64,000 bases of DNA from an uncultured Bacteroidales bacterium (GCA_947304185.1 CAMZAM010000008.1:18027-82026); one strand, 5' to 3'; positions 7,996 through 17,667 are shown, numbered from the stretch's first letter. The notes: generated by a model from the sequence alone, not told the origin. A program made the numbers and translations.

Positions 7996-10900
7996 ATGAG
8001 CGAGACATTCAAATCACAGGCGCTGGAGGCAAATTTGGCGCAGACACGATATAAGGACATCTTTATTCCTGAAGAGCATCAGGCATTTATCGCATTGAGC
8101 GCCAGTTACTTCGGTATAAATAAGCGCGCTAAGGAGTGCATCACAGAATACCATCATCCGCTGTCGAACCACACCTTTGTGACTGAGGAGTTGCGTAAGA
8201 TTTTGATGGACGATTTCTGGTTTTATACCAGAGATGATGTGCCGGCCGACACGCTGAAACTGCCTCTCGAGATGATGCGCAGTCTCCTGAAACCCGAAGT
8301 GGCCATGAAACTGAGGCTTAACATAGTTGTCACTTTGCTGGAATTTGCAGGTCAGGTTTACACTAAATCGCAGAAACATTCAAATCTTATTAAATTGACA
8401 TTCAATATCTTAGAAGATAGATTTGAGTCGAATAAAGATTGTTATATCCTTGCCACAAAACATGCTGAGCGTTATCTCGACAGCGTGGCAAAAGATGATA
8501 AATTCGCCGATTCGGCTTGTCATCTGCTAAGGATAATGCTTCAGGAGAACTATCGTTATTGGCAGTCGACTTCGGAAGTTGAGAAATGGGTTAAGGATAA
8601 CGAGAAACTCCTTTCTGATGAAGAGAAAAAAGTGATAGTTGATGAGGTCGGAAAGCCTTATCTCAATGATCTGAATAAGAATCTGAAAGCAGCGAAGAGT
8701 TGGGATGTCCTTGCTGATATGCCTCATTTTGAACAGGTTGCAAAACGTTTCACCGAGTCAGAGAAACTGTTTGACCACTTCATCACTAAGTTTCATTATG
8801 TGTTTTATCTGTTGCACCTTCCGGGGATGGAGAGTCAGCGCGAACGTCTGATTTGGAACATGGATCGCATGATGCGTGATGCCATCGACGAGATGCCACA
8901 GGAAGAACTGATACCGTTCATCGATACGATATTCAGTCTGGCAAAGGAGTTACGGAAAAATTATACCTCTGCAGTGCTTGATTTTCAGCTTACCTTAGGT
9001 AAGAAAATCATTGATGTCGACACTACCGAGATGAAAGAGATAGTCAATCATTTCGAGAAACAACTGATTGAGTTCGGCTTCGTCACGCCGGGTAATGTGT
9101 ATGTTAACGAAGACTGGCAACTGTCAGTAAACACTGACCATATCAAGAATATCCGAGTGTGGCTCGAGCTCATCGAATACTCGAAGACGCCTCTCGACAA
9201 GCTGCTCTCGTCGTTGATTGTCAACCTTAAACTGGGTGGTATCTTCATCAGCGACACCGACCTTTTCCAGAGAGAGATCACCAAAATATTGAACTCTAAC
9301 ATCTCGCCATATTATAAAAAGGTGAAGCAGCTCTCGCGTATCTTCCCGGTGTATTTCAACGAGATAGGAGCGGAGGGCGAGATTCGTAACGTCACCACTA
9401 ATATGGATGAGATATCGCTTCGTCAGGATAAACTCGTGCATTTCTTGAGAAAACAGGTCCATACTGAGAGTAACAACACTCTTATCGACCTGACTTTCGA
9501 TGTATTTAGGTTTTGGAGCGATGGCAACCTTGACGATCTGAAGCCTATCTTGCCGAAAAATGTGTTTGAGGCTATTGATATGGAGAGCGAGTATTTCGTT
9601 CACGTTCATAACCTCGTGCAGACGATGTGCGAGATATCTTGTCTGAATCCCGAGGATATACTGATGCTTTCACGCGATGACTACGAAAATCTCATCAAGA
9701 AGGCTGCTGATAAGATCAATATCGACGAGGAGTCATATAAGCGGGAGCATTTGCGTTTGATGGACATCCGCGACCTTTATGCTTATCTTCGTGAGAAATA
9801 CAGCTTCGAAAGTGTCAATATTTTTGCGTACTTGCGTAATTTCCCGTTCATCCCCGACAAGGACATCGACGATTTCGAAAAGGTGTATAAAGAAAAGAAC
9901 TTTGGCAAGTCGTTGAGCATGATTTATGTCTTCATGAACAAGCTGAAGGAGATAATCTTCAACCCTGAGGTCAGCGAAGGATGGGAAAATATCTATCACA
10001 AACGTCATATCGCCATCGGAATTCCGTCAATGTATGGCACATATCGTGAGAACAAATTCGAGGCTATGGGCTTGACGTTCAGGCTCGAACGTGTGGCGAC
10101 GCAGCTCATGGAGCAGGTGGTGCAGAGCATCAACCTCGAATACATATCTGAGCGGACGCTGAATCAGATTTACATCATTTTGCGTTATTTCCGCGACGGT
10201 CTGGCTCTCGACGGTATAACCAACCAGAGTTTCAACTCGAAACTCGACATGCTGAGGTATTCGTTGACCTCGCGAAGCTTCTCGTTTGGCCAGTATATCA
10301 ATATCTTCCAGTTCATTGCGGAAGACGTCAGACGTATCATCATCAAGTACTTCTTGAAATCGTATGAGTATCCGCTGAAGGTTGTTATTCCGCAGCTTTT
10401 CGACCCTGAGAATAAGCTCAACGAGCGCGATATGGCTGCTTTGATAAGCAAGAAATCGGAGGAGTTTCATCGTGACATGCTCTCCGACGCCTTCCTGATG
10501 CAGCCTTTGGATAATTTCATAGGTAGAATCTTGACTTCGTTACGGACGATGGAGTCGCAGCTCAACCCGAAGCTCATCAGCGACATCATGACGTATAACT
10601 CTGATATGCTGATCAGTCCGTTCTGGATCTCGACGCCAAAGATCGATAACCAGGTTTTTATCGGCAACAAGGCAAACAACCTGAAGACCCTGTATCTGAA
10701 GGGCATGCCGGTGCCTCCGGGTTTCGTCATCACCACCGAGGCTTTCCGTCGTAATGAGACCATTAATGCCATCCCTGAGTTGCAGACCGAGATTCACGGA
10801 ATGATAAAGAAATATATCGCAGAGCTGGAGCATATCTCGGGTCGTAAGTTCAACAACCCGGAGGCACCGCTTTTGGTATCGGTGCGCTCTGGAACGGCTA

Positions 10901-12138
10901 TCTCTATGCCGGGAGCTATGGATACGTTCCTCAACGTCGGTTTGAACGACGAACTCGTCGAGAAGATCGCCGAAGACCCAGAGAAAGCTTGGGCTATCTG
11001 GGATTCATATCGTCGTTTCTTACAGAGTTGGGGCATGGCAAAAGGCATACATCGTGACTTTTTCGATGAAGAGATTAACAGTTTTAAATCGAAATACAAC
11101 GTCAAACAGAAGGTCGATTTCGAGGTGGCGCAGATGCGTGAGATGGCATATTCTTACAAGGAGATCCTTAAGGAACACGGAGTGGAGCTGGAACAGGACC
11201 CGTTCAAGCAGATCATCGAATGTGTGAACATGGTGTTCGACTCATGGAACTCCGAGCGTGCGCTGGCATATCGCCGTCATCTGGGAATCTCAGAGAACTG
11301 GGGAACGGCTGTCATTGTGCAGCAGATGATTTACGGTAACATCAGCGAGGTGTCGGGCACTGGCGTAGTGTTCACGCAGAACCCGCATCGTGAACGTCCG
11401 GGCGTGCATCTGTATGGCGACTTCACCATGCGCAGCCAGGGTGAGGACATCGTGGGCGGACTCGTGAAGCCGTTGCCTATTGGCGAGACGCAGCGTAAGG
11501 CCGCTAACCTCGAGGGACCGTCGATGCAGACTGCTCTTCCGGAGATTTATAAGAAGATATATTCCATCGCGAAGACGTTGACTGAAGACCTCGGTTACGC
11601 TCCGCAAGAGATGGAGTTTACCTTTGAATCCGATAAGCCTGAGGACTTCCACATCCTGCAGATTCGCGACCAAGACCTGAAGCTTGAAGACACCGTGAAC
11701 GCCTTCGTGCAGTCGCCTACGGAGATGAATCAGATAGGTCGAGGCATGGGCATTGGAGGTGGAGCGATGAATGGTCTTGTGGCATTTAATGAATTGGATA
11801 TCAAGACATTACGAAAAGAGCATAAGAAAGAAAACGTCATCTTGGTTCGTCCTGATACAGTCCCTGACGATATCGGATTGATTTTCGATACCGATGGATT
11901 GCTTACAGCTCGTGGTGGTGCTACGTCGCATGCGGCTGTCACAGCGGTACGTCTCGGAAAGGTATGTGTGGTGAGTTGCGTCGAGCTGATGGTCAACGAT
12001 GAGAAACATTGCGCCGAGCTCAACGGACATAAGATTCAGATGGGTGACAAGATCGCCATCGACGGCAACCTCGGATTAGTGTACCTGGGACATTATCCGA
12101 CTGAGAAGATGACAATGGGAAAAGGATATAATTATTAG
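7996..12138 (+). CDS. Large PPDK/PEP-synthase-like dikinase lacking the C-terminal PEP barrel
   Basis: 1380 residues. Residues 1 to about 880 are a helix-rich region that I cannot assign. From about 885 an ATP-grasp of the pyruvate phosphate dikinase type begins (NKANNLKTLYLKGMPVPPGF), with SVRSGTAISMPGAMDT, and ends near QEMEFTFE and HILQIRDQ. The swivelling phosphohistidine domain follows, with TARGGATSHAAV placing the phosphorylated histidine at H1312. The protein then stops soon after GLVYLG, where PPDK would start its PEP-binding TIM barrel. It could thus phosphorylate its own histidine, but the final acceptor need not be pyruvate. It is co-directional with the cysteine protein upstream and the nuclease downstream. 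Confidence 0.8.
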   Translation: MSETFKSQALEANLAQTRYKDIFIPEEHQAFIALSASYFGINKRAKECITEYHHPLSNHTFVTEELRKILMDDFWFYTRDDVPADTLKLPLEMMRSLLKPEVAMKLRLNIVVTLLEFAGQVYTKSQKHSNLIKLTFNILEDRFESNKDCYILATKHAERYLDSVAKDDKFADSACHLLRIMLQENYRYWQSTSEVEKWVKDNEKLLSDEEKKVIVDEVGKPYLNDLNKNLKAAKSWDVLADMPHFEQVAKRFTESEKLFDHFITKFHYVFYLLHLPGMESQRERLIWNMDRMMRDAIDEMPQEELIPFIDTIFSLAKELRKNYTSAVLDFQLTLGKKIIDVDTTEMKEIVNHFEKQLIEFGFVTPGNVYVNEDWQLSVNTDHIKNIRVWLELIEYSKTPLDKLLSSLIVNLKLGGIFISDTDLFQREITKILNSNISPYYKKVKQLSRIFPVYFNEIGAEGEIRNVTTNMDEISLRQDKLVHFLRKQVHTESNNTLIDLTFDVFRFWSDGNLDDLKPILPKNVFEAIDMESEYFVHVHNLVQTMCEISCLNPEDILMLSRDDYENLIKKAADKINIDEESYKREHLRLMDIRDLYAYLREKYSFESVNIFAYLRNFPFIPDKDIDDFEKVYKEKNFGKSLSMIYVFMNKLKEIIFNPEVSEGWENIYHKRHIAIGIPSMYGTYRENKFEAMGLTFRLERVATQLMEQVVQSINLEYISERTLNQIYIILRYFRDGLALDGITNQSFNSKLDMLRYSLTSRSFSFGQYINIFQFIAEDVRRIIIKYFLKSYEYPLKVVIPQLFDPENKLNERDMAALISKKSEEFHRDMLSDAFLMQPLDNFIGRILTSLRTMESQLNPKLISDIMTYNSDMLISPFWISTPKIDNQVFIGNKANNLKTLYLKGMPVPPGFVITTEAFRRNETINAIPELQTEIHGMIKKYIAELEHISGRKFNNPEAPLLVSVRSGTAISMPGAMDTFLNVGLNDELVEKIAEDPEKAWAIWDSYRRFLQSWGMAKGIHRDFFDEEINSFKSKYNVKQKVDFEVAQMREMAYSYKEILKEHGVELEQDPFKQIIECVNMVFDSWNSERALAYRRHLGISENWGTAVIVQQMIYGNISEVSGTGVVFTQNPHRERPGVHLYGDFTMRSQGEDIVGGLVKPLPIGETQRKAANLEGPSMQTALPEIYKKIYSIAKTLTEDLGYAPQEMEFTFESDKPEDFHILQIRDQDLKLEDTVNAFVQSPTEMNQIGRGMGIGGGAMNGLVAFNELDIKTLRKEHKKENVILVRPDTVPDDIGLIFDTDGLLTARGGATSHAAVTAVRLGKVCVVSCVELMVNDEKHCAELNGHKIQMGDKIAIDGNLGLVYLGHYPTEKMTMGKGYNY

Positions 12139-12139
12139 T

Positions 12140-12928
12140 ATGAAAAAGTTCTTATTGTTAATAATTGGATTATTAATTTCAATAATAATCTTTTCGCGAG
12201 ATAAGCTGAAGCTCGACAACGTAGAGATTCCTGCACCTCTCAGCGATCGCACCGAGCGTGTGATAGTGCATAAAGGATATACCGTTTCATATAATGCCGA
12301 CTGGAAGATCCCGAACTGGGTGGCCTATGAGCTCACCGACGTGGAGGTGGCAGGCGAGGAGCCACGAGCCAAGAAGTTCGTTCCCGATCCCATGGTGCCT
12401 AAGTATGAGTCAGCGACTACTGACGATTACAAGAACACGGGGTGGGACCGAGGCCATATGGCGCCGGCCGCCGACATGAAATGGGATCCACAGGCGATGC
12501 GGGAGTCGTTTTATCTGTCGAATATCTGTCCGCAGAACCGTAACCTCAATGCCGGGGCATGGAAAGATCTGGAGGAGCAGGTGCGCGACCTCGCAGCTCA
12601 GAAAGGAAGTATCTACGTGGTGTGCGGGCCTATAGTAGAAGAGGACTATCAGACCATCGGCGTGAACAAGGTGGTCGTCCCGGCGGCGTTTTTCAAGGTC
12701 TTGCTGCAGAAAGAAGGTGATAACGTCTACACTATCGGCTTCATATATGAAAACGTAGGCGGCCGGCGTCCGATGTCGACCTATGCCATGACCGTCGATG
12801 AGGTTGAAGCCATCACCGGCATAGATTTCTTCCCTTCGTTACCTGATAAGATTGAAGACAAGGTCGAAGCGGAGGCTGATTTTTCACACTGGGTTGTCAA
12901 AAAGGATAAAATAAAAAAGGGCGAATAA
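12140..12928 (+). CDS. Secreted DNA/RNA non-specific endonuclease (NUC1 type)
   Basis: 262 residues with an N-terminal hydrophobic signal (about 3-18). The beta-beta-alpha metal motif DRGHMAPAADM carries the general base H106. The metal-binding asparagine is expected in NICPQNRNLNAGAW. These enzymes cut DNA and RNA without sequence preference, outside the cytoplasm, for defence or nucleotide scavenging. The ATG lies 1 base after the dikinase stop. The stop codon sits inside the hairpin that terminates the convergent rubrerythrin gene. A lysine/glutamate-rich tail follows the catalytic domain. Confidence 0.93.
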   Translation: MKKFLLLIIGLLISIIIFSRDKLKLDNVEIPAPLSDRTERVIVHKGYTVSYNADWKIPNWVAYELTDVEVAGEEPRAKKFVPDPMVPKYESATTDDYKNTGWDRGHMAPAADMKWDPQAMRESFYLSNICPQNRNLNAGAWKDLEEQVRDLAAQKGSIYVVCGPIVEEDYQTIGVNKVVVPAAFFKVLLQKEGDNVYTIGFIYENVGGRRPMSTYAMTVDEVEAITGIDFFPSLPDKIEDKVEAEADFSHWVVKKDKIKKGE

Positions 12929-12938
12929 TCATTCGCCC
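12913..12938 (-). terminator. Terminator of the rubrerythrin gene, overlapping the nuclease stop codon
   Basis: Perfect 8-bp stem GGGCGAAT/ATTCGCCC (12919-12926 and 12931-12938) with a 4-base loop. The six A residues at 12913-12918 give a T-run on the minus strand. A very similar hairpin occurs at 57086-57106. Confidence 0.8.
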
Positions 12939-12949
12939 CATGTACTAAT

Positions 12950-12972
12950 CCGTAAACAGTAAACGGTAAACT
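12950..12972. repeat. Short quasi-tandem GTAAAC repeat
   Basis: Three spaced copies of GTAAAC (CGTAAAC, AGTAAAC, GGTAAAC) lie between the terminator and the rubrerythrin stop. One of several short-unit intergenic repeats in the window. Confidence 0.6.
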
Positions 12973-13516
12973 ATTTGAAGTATCTGTTATACAGTCCTTC
13001 AAAGCCTTTGCCGTGACGTGCTTCGTCTTTAGCCATCTCGTGGACGGTGTCGTGGATGGCGTCGAGGTTACGTTCCTTTGCCACGCGGGCGATACGCATC
13101 TTCTCTTCGCAGGCGCCGCATTCAGCCACCATACGTTTGTAAAGGTTGGTCTTGGTGTCCCAAACCACCTCGCCAAGCAATTCTGCGAAACGGGCGCAGT
13201 GATCTGCCTCTTCAAAAGCATAACGTTTGAAAGCCTCAGCAATCTCTGGGTATCCCTCACGGTCGGCCTGACGAGCCATCGCCAGATACATACCGACCTC
13301 GGTTGCCTCTCCCATAAACTGGGCGTTTAGGTCTTTGATCATCTCATCACCGGTGCCTTTGGCGATACCGATAACGTGTTCGGTCACAAAGTTAAGAGCT
13401 GCACTCTCATCGAGGACCTTCCATTCAACAACCTGTTTGCATTGTGGGCATCTTTCAGGAGCTTCTTCTCCTTCATAAACGAAACCGCAAATTGGACATA
13501 CGAATTTTTTCTTCAT
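12971..13516 (-). CDS. Reverse rubrerythrin (rubredoxin domain first)
   Basis: 181 residues. The N-terminal rubredoxin-type iron site has cysteines at 7, 10, 23 and 26 (CPIC and CPQC). It is followed by a four-helix ferritin-like diiron domain with the glutamates in [10 protein letters not shown] and [10 protein letters not shown] and the paired [12 protein letters not shown] near the C-terminus. This inverted order is known from anaerobes, where the protein reduces hydrogen peroxide and gives oxygen tolerance. The gene is transcribed alone. The electron donor is not encoded nearby. Confidence 0.92.
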   Translation of the reverse strand: MKKKFVCPICGFVYEGEEAPERCPQCKQVVEWKVLDESAALNFVTEHVIGIAKGTGDEMIKDLNAQFMGEATEVGMYLAMARQADREGYPEIAEAFKRYAFEEADHCARFAELLGEVVWDTKTNLYKRMVAECGACEEKMRIARVAKERNLDAIHDTVHEMAKDEARHGKGFEGLYNRYFK

Positions 13517-13567
13517 GATATTTTATTTTTAGTTTAGAAAATTTGTAATTCTATATTTGTTTTGTTT

Positions 13568-13655
13568 CGTCATTTCGACCGACCGTATGGAGTGGATAAA
13601 TCTCATTACATTATTTGAGATTTCTCGATTCCGCTTCGCTTCACTCGAAATGACG
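13568..13655. repeat. 88-bp imperfect palindromic element, copy 1 (both arms)
   Basis: The outer ends are a perfect 11-bp inverted pair (CGTCATTTCGA at 13568-13578, TCGAAATGACG at 13645-13655). The inner stem AAATCTCA/TGAGATTT (13598-13605, 13616-13623) encloses a 10-base loop. The right arm contains the stop codon of the GH109 gene. A one-armed relative lies at 17617-17659. Confidence 0.8.
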
Positions 13656-15071
13656 GGTAGCATGTTTGTATCCTTTAACTTTATTCCAGTCACCGCGAGT
13701 GAAGTCAGGCATCTTCACCGGCATGCCGTGGTTTTCTATTGATGCTGCCGACAGCTCTCCGATGCATGACCATTCAGCGGCGTCGTAGACGTCTTCATCG
13801 AGAGGCAGTCCGTTATGTAGACAGTATATCAGACGGTAGTCCATGATGAAGTCCATGCCGCCATGACCGCCTACTTCTTTGGCTTTTTCTTCTATTTCCT
13901 TCGCAATAGGATGGAGATATTCCGCTAAGATCTTGTCGCGAACGTCTTTAGGTACGAATCCGTGGACGTTGAGTCGCTGACCTTCTTCAAGAAATCCTTC
14001 AGGAAGATTCTTCTCCATCAAGGTGAAGCCTTCGATAGGATATTTGTTTGCAAAGCCTTCAGTACCAGTGAGTTGATAAAGTCTGTTGTAAGGACGGTAT
14101 GTGTAGACGTTATGCTCGATTAAGATGGTCTTTCCCTTGTGAGTCTCGATCATCGTGGTAGTCATGTCGCCGTTGGCAAACTGATCGACGCCCATCATCT
14201 CCTTGGCGATCTCCTTGCCATTATATGAAGGAGTGCTCATTGAGACGAGATAATCCATCTTATCGCCGCGGTGGATGTCCAAGACCTGGCAGATTGGTCC
14301 GAGTCCGTGGGTAGCGTAGACGTCGCCGCTATGTTTCTGGTTGTAGTCGAGACGCCAATTGTCCTGATATTCAGCCCAATACGGCTCGAGGTTATGGATG
14401 TATGCGCCTTCGCCATGAATCACTTCGCCGAACATGCCGAGCTTAGCCATGTTGAGTGCCGTTATCTCGAAGAAGTCGTAGCAGCAGTTTTCGAGCATCA
14501 TGCAGTGTTTGCGTGTCTGCTCGGAGACGTCGACGAGTCTCCAACAGTCGGCTACCGAGGTGGCGGCAGGGACTTCCACAGCCACGTGTTTGCCATGTTG
14601 CATGGCGTAAACAGCCATCTCTACGTGTGTTTGCCAGTTGGTGCAGATATAAACGAGGTCGATGTCGTCGCGCTCACATAGCTGCTGATATGCTGTAGGG
14701 CCAACATATTCAGCGGCTCGCGGTAATCCTTTAGCCTCGAGGATGCCTGTCTGAACCTTATCTACATTCTCCTGAAGGAGGTCGCACAAAGCCACGATAT
14801 CAACGCCGTCGATATAAGTCATGCGATAGACTGCATCCGGACCGCGCATGCCTAATCCGATGAAGCCTATGCGGACATTCTCGATAGGCTCGGCTGCAAA
14901 ACCAAGCATACTAGTCTGACCAGCTACACGTTGCGGCTCGTCGAAGACAATGCAATTGTTTTCAAATCGGTAGTTTTTTCCGGAATTACAATCATTTTTG
15001 CAACCGCTCATCATGACGATGAGAAGGAGACAAATCGCTATAATAGAATCGGTTAGTTTTTTGTTTTTCAT
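13641..15071 (-). CDS. GH109 (Gfo/Idh/MocA-type) glycosidase lipoprotein
   Basis: 476 residues. A lipoprotein signal ends at C24 (MMSGC). The NAD-binding fold has GFIGLGMRG near residue 69. Family segments follow: KHVAVEVPAATS, an ATHGLGPICQ region and GHGGMDFIMDYRL. GH109 enzymes use bound NAD to hydrolyse alpha-N-acetylgalactosaminides, classically blood-group A antigen and mucin O-glycans. The last residues (TRHFE) and the stop are encoded by the right arm of a palindromic repeat, so the natural C-terminus may have been rewritten. A hexosamine kinase starts divergently 80 bases away. Specificity is inferred from family only. Confidence 0.85.
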   Translation of the reverse strand: MKNKKLTDSIIAICLLLIVMMSGCKNDCNSGKNYRFENNCIVFDEPQRVAGQTSMLGFAAEPIENVRIGFIGLGMRGPDAVYRMTYIDGVDIVALCDLLQENVDKVQTGILEAKGLPRAAEYVGPTAYQQLCERDDIDLVYICTNWQTHVEMAVYAMQHGKHVAVEVPAATSVADCWRLVDVSEQTRKHCMMLENCCYDFFEITALNMAKLGMFGEVIHGEGAYIHNLEPYWAEYQDNWRLDYNQKHSGDVYATHGLGPICQVLDIHRGDKMDYLVSMSTPSYNGKEIAKEMMGVDQFANGDMTTTMIETHKGKTILIEHNVYTYRPYNRLYQLTGTEGFANKYPIEGFTLMEKNLPEGFLEEGQRLNVHGFVPKDVRDKILAEYLHPIAKEIEEKAKEVGGHGGMDFIMDYRLIYCLHNGLPLDEDVYDAAEWSCIGELSAASIENHGMPVKMPDFTRGDWNKVKGYKHATRHFE

Positions 15072-15151
15072 TGCGAACGAATTGAAATGTAAAATTACAA
15101 AATTTTTTCATTCGAATGATATTTATTTCTATTTTTACAAAAATTTTTGTC

Positions 15152-16198
15152 ATGGAAAAGCTGAACGATATTGTCGCAAAGTTTGAAATCACTGGGAAAG
15201 TGACCGATGTGAAACCGATGGGCGAGGGCCTCATCAACGACACTTACAAAGTGTTTGTCGATGGCTCCGACAAGCCGAAATACGTGCTTCAGTGCATCAA
15301 CAATGCCATTTTTCAGGATGTCGACATGCTAATGGACAATATTAATAAGGTGACGAATCATATCCGTAAAAAAGGCAAAAACACTCTCCAATTTTTGAAA
15401 GCTGATGCCGGGAAATCATATTATTTTGATGGTGAGAAGTATTGGCGGGTGATGGTTTTTGTTCCCGATTCGATTACATATCAAGCAGTTACGCCTGAAT
15501 ATTCATACATTGCAGGCAAGTCGTTCGGTGAGTTCGAGTCGCTTCTATCCGATCTTGACGAACCTCTTGGCGAGATTATCCCTGATTTTCATAACATCGA
15601 GTCCCGCCTGAAACAACTGCGCGATGCTGTGGCTGAAGATAGGGTAGGACGCGTCAAAGAAGTCCAGTATTATCTTGATGAAATATTCAAATGTGAAGAA
15701 AAGATGACCCTTGGAGAGCGTCTTTATCGTGAAGGCAAGCTTCCGAAACGTGTCTGTCATTGCGACACCAAGGTCAATAATATGCTTTTCGATAAAGAAG
15801 GTAATGTATTGTGTATCATAGATCTAGATACGGTTATGCCGAGTTTTGTCTTCTCTGATTACGGCGATTTCTTAAGAACTGCAGCCAACACTGGTGCCGA
15901 AGACGATCCTAATCTCGATAATATCGGCTTCAATATGGAGATTTACAATGCGTTTACTAAGGGATATCTTGAAGGTACGAAAGGTTTTCTCCTTCCAATC
16001 GAAAAAGAAAACCTTCCGTATGCGGCGTTGCTGTTTCCATACATGCAAACCGTAAGATTTTTAGCGGATTACATCAACGGCGACACCTATTATAAGATTA
16101 AATATCCCGAGCATAACCTCGTCCGCACCAAAGCGCAATGGCGATTATTTGAGAAAGCGAAGTCTAAAGAAAAGGAAATGAGGGAAATTATTGGTTAA
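15152..16198 (+). CDS. nahK: N-acetylhexosamine 1-kinase-like phosphotransferase
   Basis: 348 residues from the ATG at 15152. An upstream ATG at 15116 would add an AT-rich hydrophobic stretch not typical of the family. It is an aminoglycoside-phosphotransferase-fold kinase: nucleotide loop MGEGLINDTYKV, catalytic loop with H203, D205 and N210 (HCDTKVNN), and metal-binding IDLD at 223-226. NahK enzymes phosphorylate GlcNAc or GalNAc at C1. The neighbours (GH109 glycosidase, sugar transporter, nucleotidyltransferase, galK) support hexosamine salvage. Choline or methylthioribose kinase-like activity is less likely. Confidence 0.8.
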   Translation: MEKLNDIVAKFEITGKVTDVKPMGEGLINDTYKVFVDGSDKPKYVLQCINNAIFQDVDMLMDNINKVTNHIRKKGKNTLQFLKADAGKSYYFDGEKYWRVMVFVPDSITYQAVTPEYSYIAGKSFGEFESLLSDLDEPLGEIIPDFHNIESRLKQLRDAVAEDRVGRVKEVQYYLDEIFKCEEKMTLGERLYREGKLPKRVCHCDTKVNNMLFDKEGNVLCIIDLDTVMPSFVFSDYGDFLRTAANTGAEDDPNLDNIGFNMEIYNAFTKGYLEGTKGFLLPIEKENLPYAALLFPYMQTVRFLADYINGDTYYKIKYPEHNLVRTKAQWRLFEKAKSKEKEMREIIG

Positions 16199-16286
16199 AA
16201 GATAAAAGTTAAAGGTTAAAAGAGAAGCGCGAAGCGACTCCAAAGTCCTCTTCGCGCTCTTTTAACTTTCCTCTCTTAACTTTTAA
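16199..16286. repeat. TTAAAAG/CTTTTAA repeat with an internal bidirectional terminator
   Basis: Between convergent nahK and the transporter gene. A GCGCGAAG/CTTCGCGC stem (16227-16234, 16250-16257) is flanked by GTTAAAAGAG and CTCTTTTAAC, giving T-rich tails on both strands. More copies of AAAGTTAAA and TTTAACTTT surround it. It fits a two-way terminator inside an interspersed repeat. Confidence 0.7.
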
Positions 16287-17588
16287 CTATTCCGTAGGAA
16301 TATCTTTGTTTACATTCTTTGATCCTACAAGTGCGTAGAACAGTATGTAGGCCAATCCGGCGACAATCACCCAGTAGCTCTGGAGATAGCCAGTGCCGCC
16401 GTTTGCGTCAACGATGGCGTTCATCAACAATGGCAGGATACCGCCGCCGCACACCAGCGTCATAAAGATACCGGAAGCTTTCTCAGTGTATTTGCCAAGA
16501 CCTTCGACAGCGAGGTTGAAGATGCCGCCCCACATCACAGAGGTGCAAAGTCCGATCAGCATAAAGAATGCAGCGTTGAGCGGAACGCTCACGAGACCGA
16601 ATCCTGCGGCACCGTTGAAAGCAGGGATCTTCACCATCGTTGAAGGGCCGAACATTCCCAACAACGTCAGGATGATGCCGAGACACGACACTGCCGTTAA
16701 CATGGTTTTGGCAGAGACTTTATTGCCTATGATACCACCAATCAGACGACCGATAAGCATTAAGAACCAATAAGTTGCAGCCACCGATGCCGCGACGTCG
16801 TCAGCCTGGATACCAACAGGGAAAATGTTTAACTCAGGATTCTGCAGCCATTTGTGCAAGACGTTCGGGATGCCGACCTCGACACCTACATAGATGAAGA
16901 TGCCTATAGCACCGAGCACGAAATGACGGAACGCCATCGGACCTTTGCCGTCGTCGAGCTTTTGTGTTATGACACGCTGCTCATTCTCAGGAATATCAGT
17001 TCTCTTGATGACGATGTAAGCGATGGCGAAGATGGCCAAAGCTGTGTACATCAACGGGAAGACGTCGCTGATCTTAGCATCCACGATGCTCGGGATGAGC
17101 AATCCTGTGATAACGATAACTGCTGTTCCCATCAATGAATTGAAGCTGCCACCGATCTGGATGAGCTGGTTGCCTCTGTTGCCGCCACCACCGAGTTTGT
17201 TAAGCATCGGGTTGACAACGGTGTTGAGTAAGCACATGCTGAAACCTGCGATGAAAGCGCCGATGAGATAGACGAAGAAGCTCTCAAACACACCTGAGAG
17301 TGTCTGAATGCCAACGCCTATGAATCCTACGGCTACCGCGATGAGAGCCGTCTTTTTATAACCTCTCTTCTGAAGGAGGTTACCTGAAGGAATTCCCATC
17401 ACCGCGTAAGCGATAAAGTTGGCGAAAACACCAAGCGTTCCTTGCCAGTTCGGGATGTTGAACTGGTTTTTCAGAATGTCGCCCATCGGTGATGCCAAAT
17501 TCGTCACAAACGAAATCATTCCGAAAAGCAAGAACATCACAATAATCGGAATGGTGTAATTCTTTTTGTTTTCAACTTTTTCTGCCAT
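16287..17588 (-). CDS. Major facilitator sugar:H+ symporter (FucP/GluP group)
   Basis: 433 residues with about 12 hydrophobic segments. The N-terminal half has LFGMISFVTNLASPMGD and a cytoplasmic loop LLQKRGYKKTAL. A NTVVNPMLNKLG segment near residue 123 matches the N-P region of FucP-like fucose, glucose and galactose symporters. It imports a monosaccharide across the inner membrane. The local context (fucosidase, galK, hexosamine kinase) suggests fucose, galactose or an N-acetylhexosamine, but the sequence alone does not decide. Confidence 0.85.
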   Translation of the reverse strand: MAEKVENKKNYTIPIIVMFLLFGMISFVTNLASPMGDILKNQFNIPNWQGTLGVFANFIAYAVMGIPSGNLLQKRGYKKTALIAVAVGFIGVGIQTLSGVFESFFVYLIGAFIAGFSMCLLNTVVNPMLNKLGGGGNRGNQLIQIGGSFNSLMGTAVIVITGLLIPSIVDAKISDVFPLMYTALAIFAIAYIVIKRTDIPENEQRVITQKLDDGKGPMAFRHFVLGAIGIFIYVGVEVGIPNVLHKWLQNPELNIFPVGIQADDVAASVAATYWFLMLIGRLIGGIIGNKVSAKTMLTAVSCLGIILTLLGMFGPSTMVKIPAFNGAAGFGLVSVPLNAAFFMLIGLCTSVMWGGIFNLAVEGLGKYTEKASGIFMTLVCGGGILPLLMNAIVDANGGTGYLQSYWVIVAGLAYILFYALVGSKNVNKDIPTE

Positions 17589-17616
17589 TTTATTAAATTT
17601 TTAACTTATAACTTTA

Positions 17617-17659
17617 AGATTTCTCCACTCCGCCTGACGGCTTCGGTCGAAATGACGGG
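17617..17659. repeat. Palindromic-element relative, copy 2 (one arm)
   Basis: It starts with AGATTTCTCCACTCCG and ends with GGTCGAAATGACGGG, matching the right arm of the 13568-13655 element. It lies in the gap between the transporter start and the nucleotidyltransferase stop. No left arm is present. Confidence 0.7.
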
Positions 17660-17667
17660 ATGGGAAA

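Noticed and set aside
12950..12972. Possible CRISPR-like array in the GTAAAC repeat
   Set aside because: Units are only 7 bases with no unique spacers of constant length and no cas genes. No CRISPR array was found in the window.
15116..15151. Earlier ATG for the hexosamine kinase
   Set aside because: The added residues are a hydrophobic AT-rich run not seen in the kinase family, so the ATG at 15152 was preferred.
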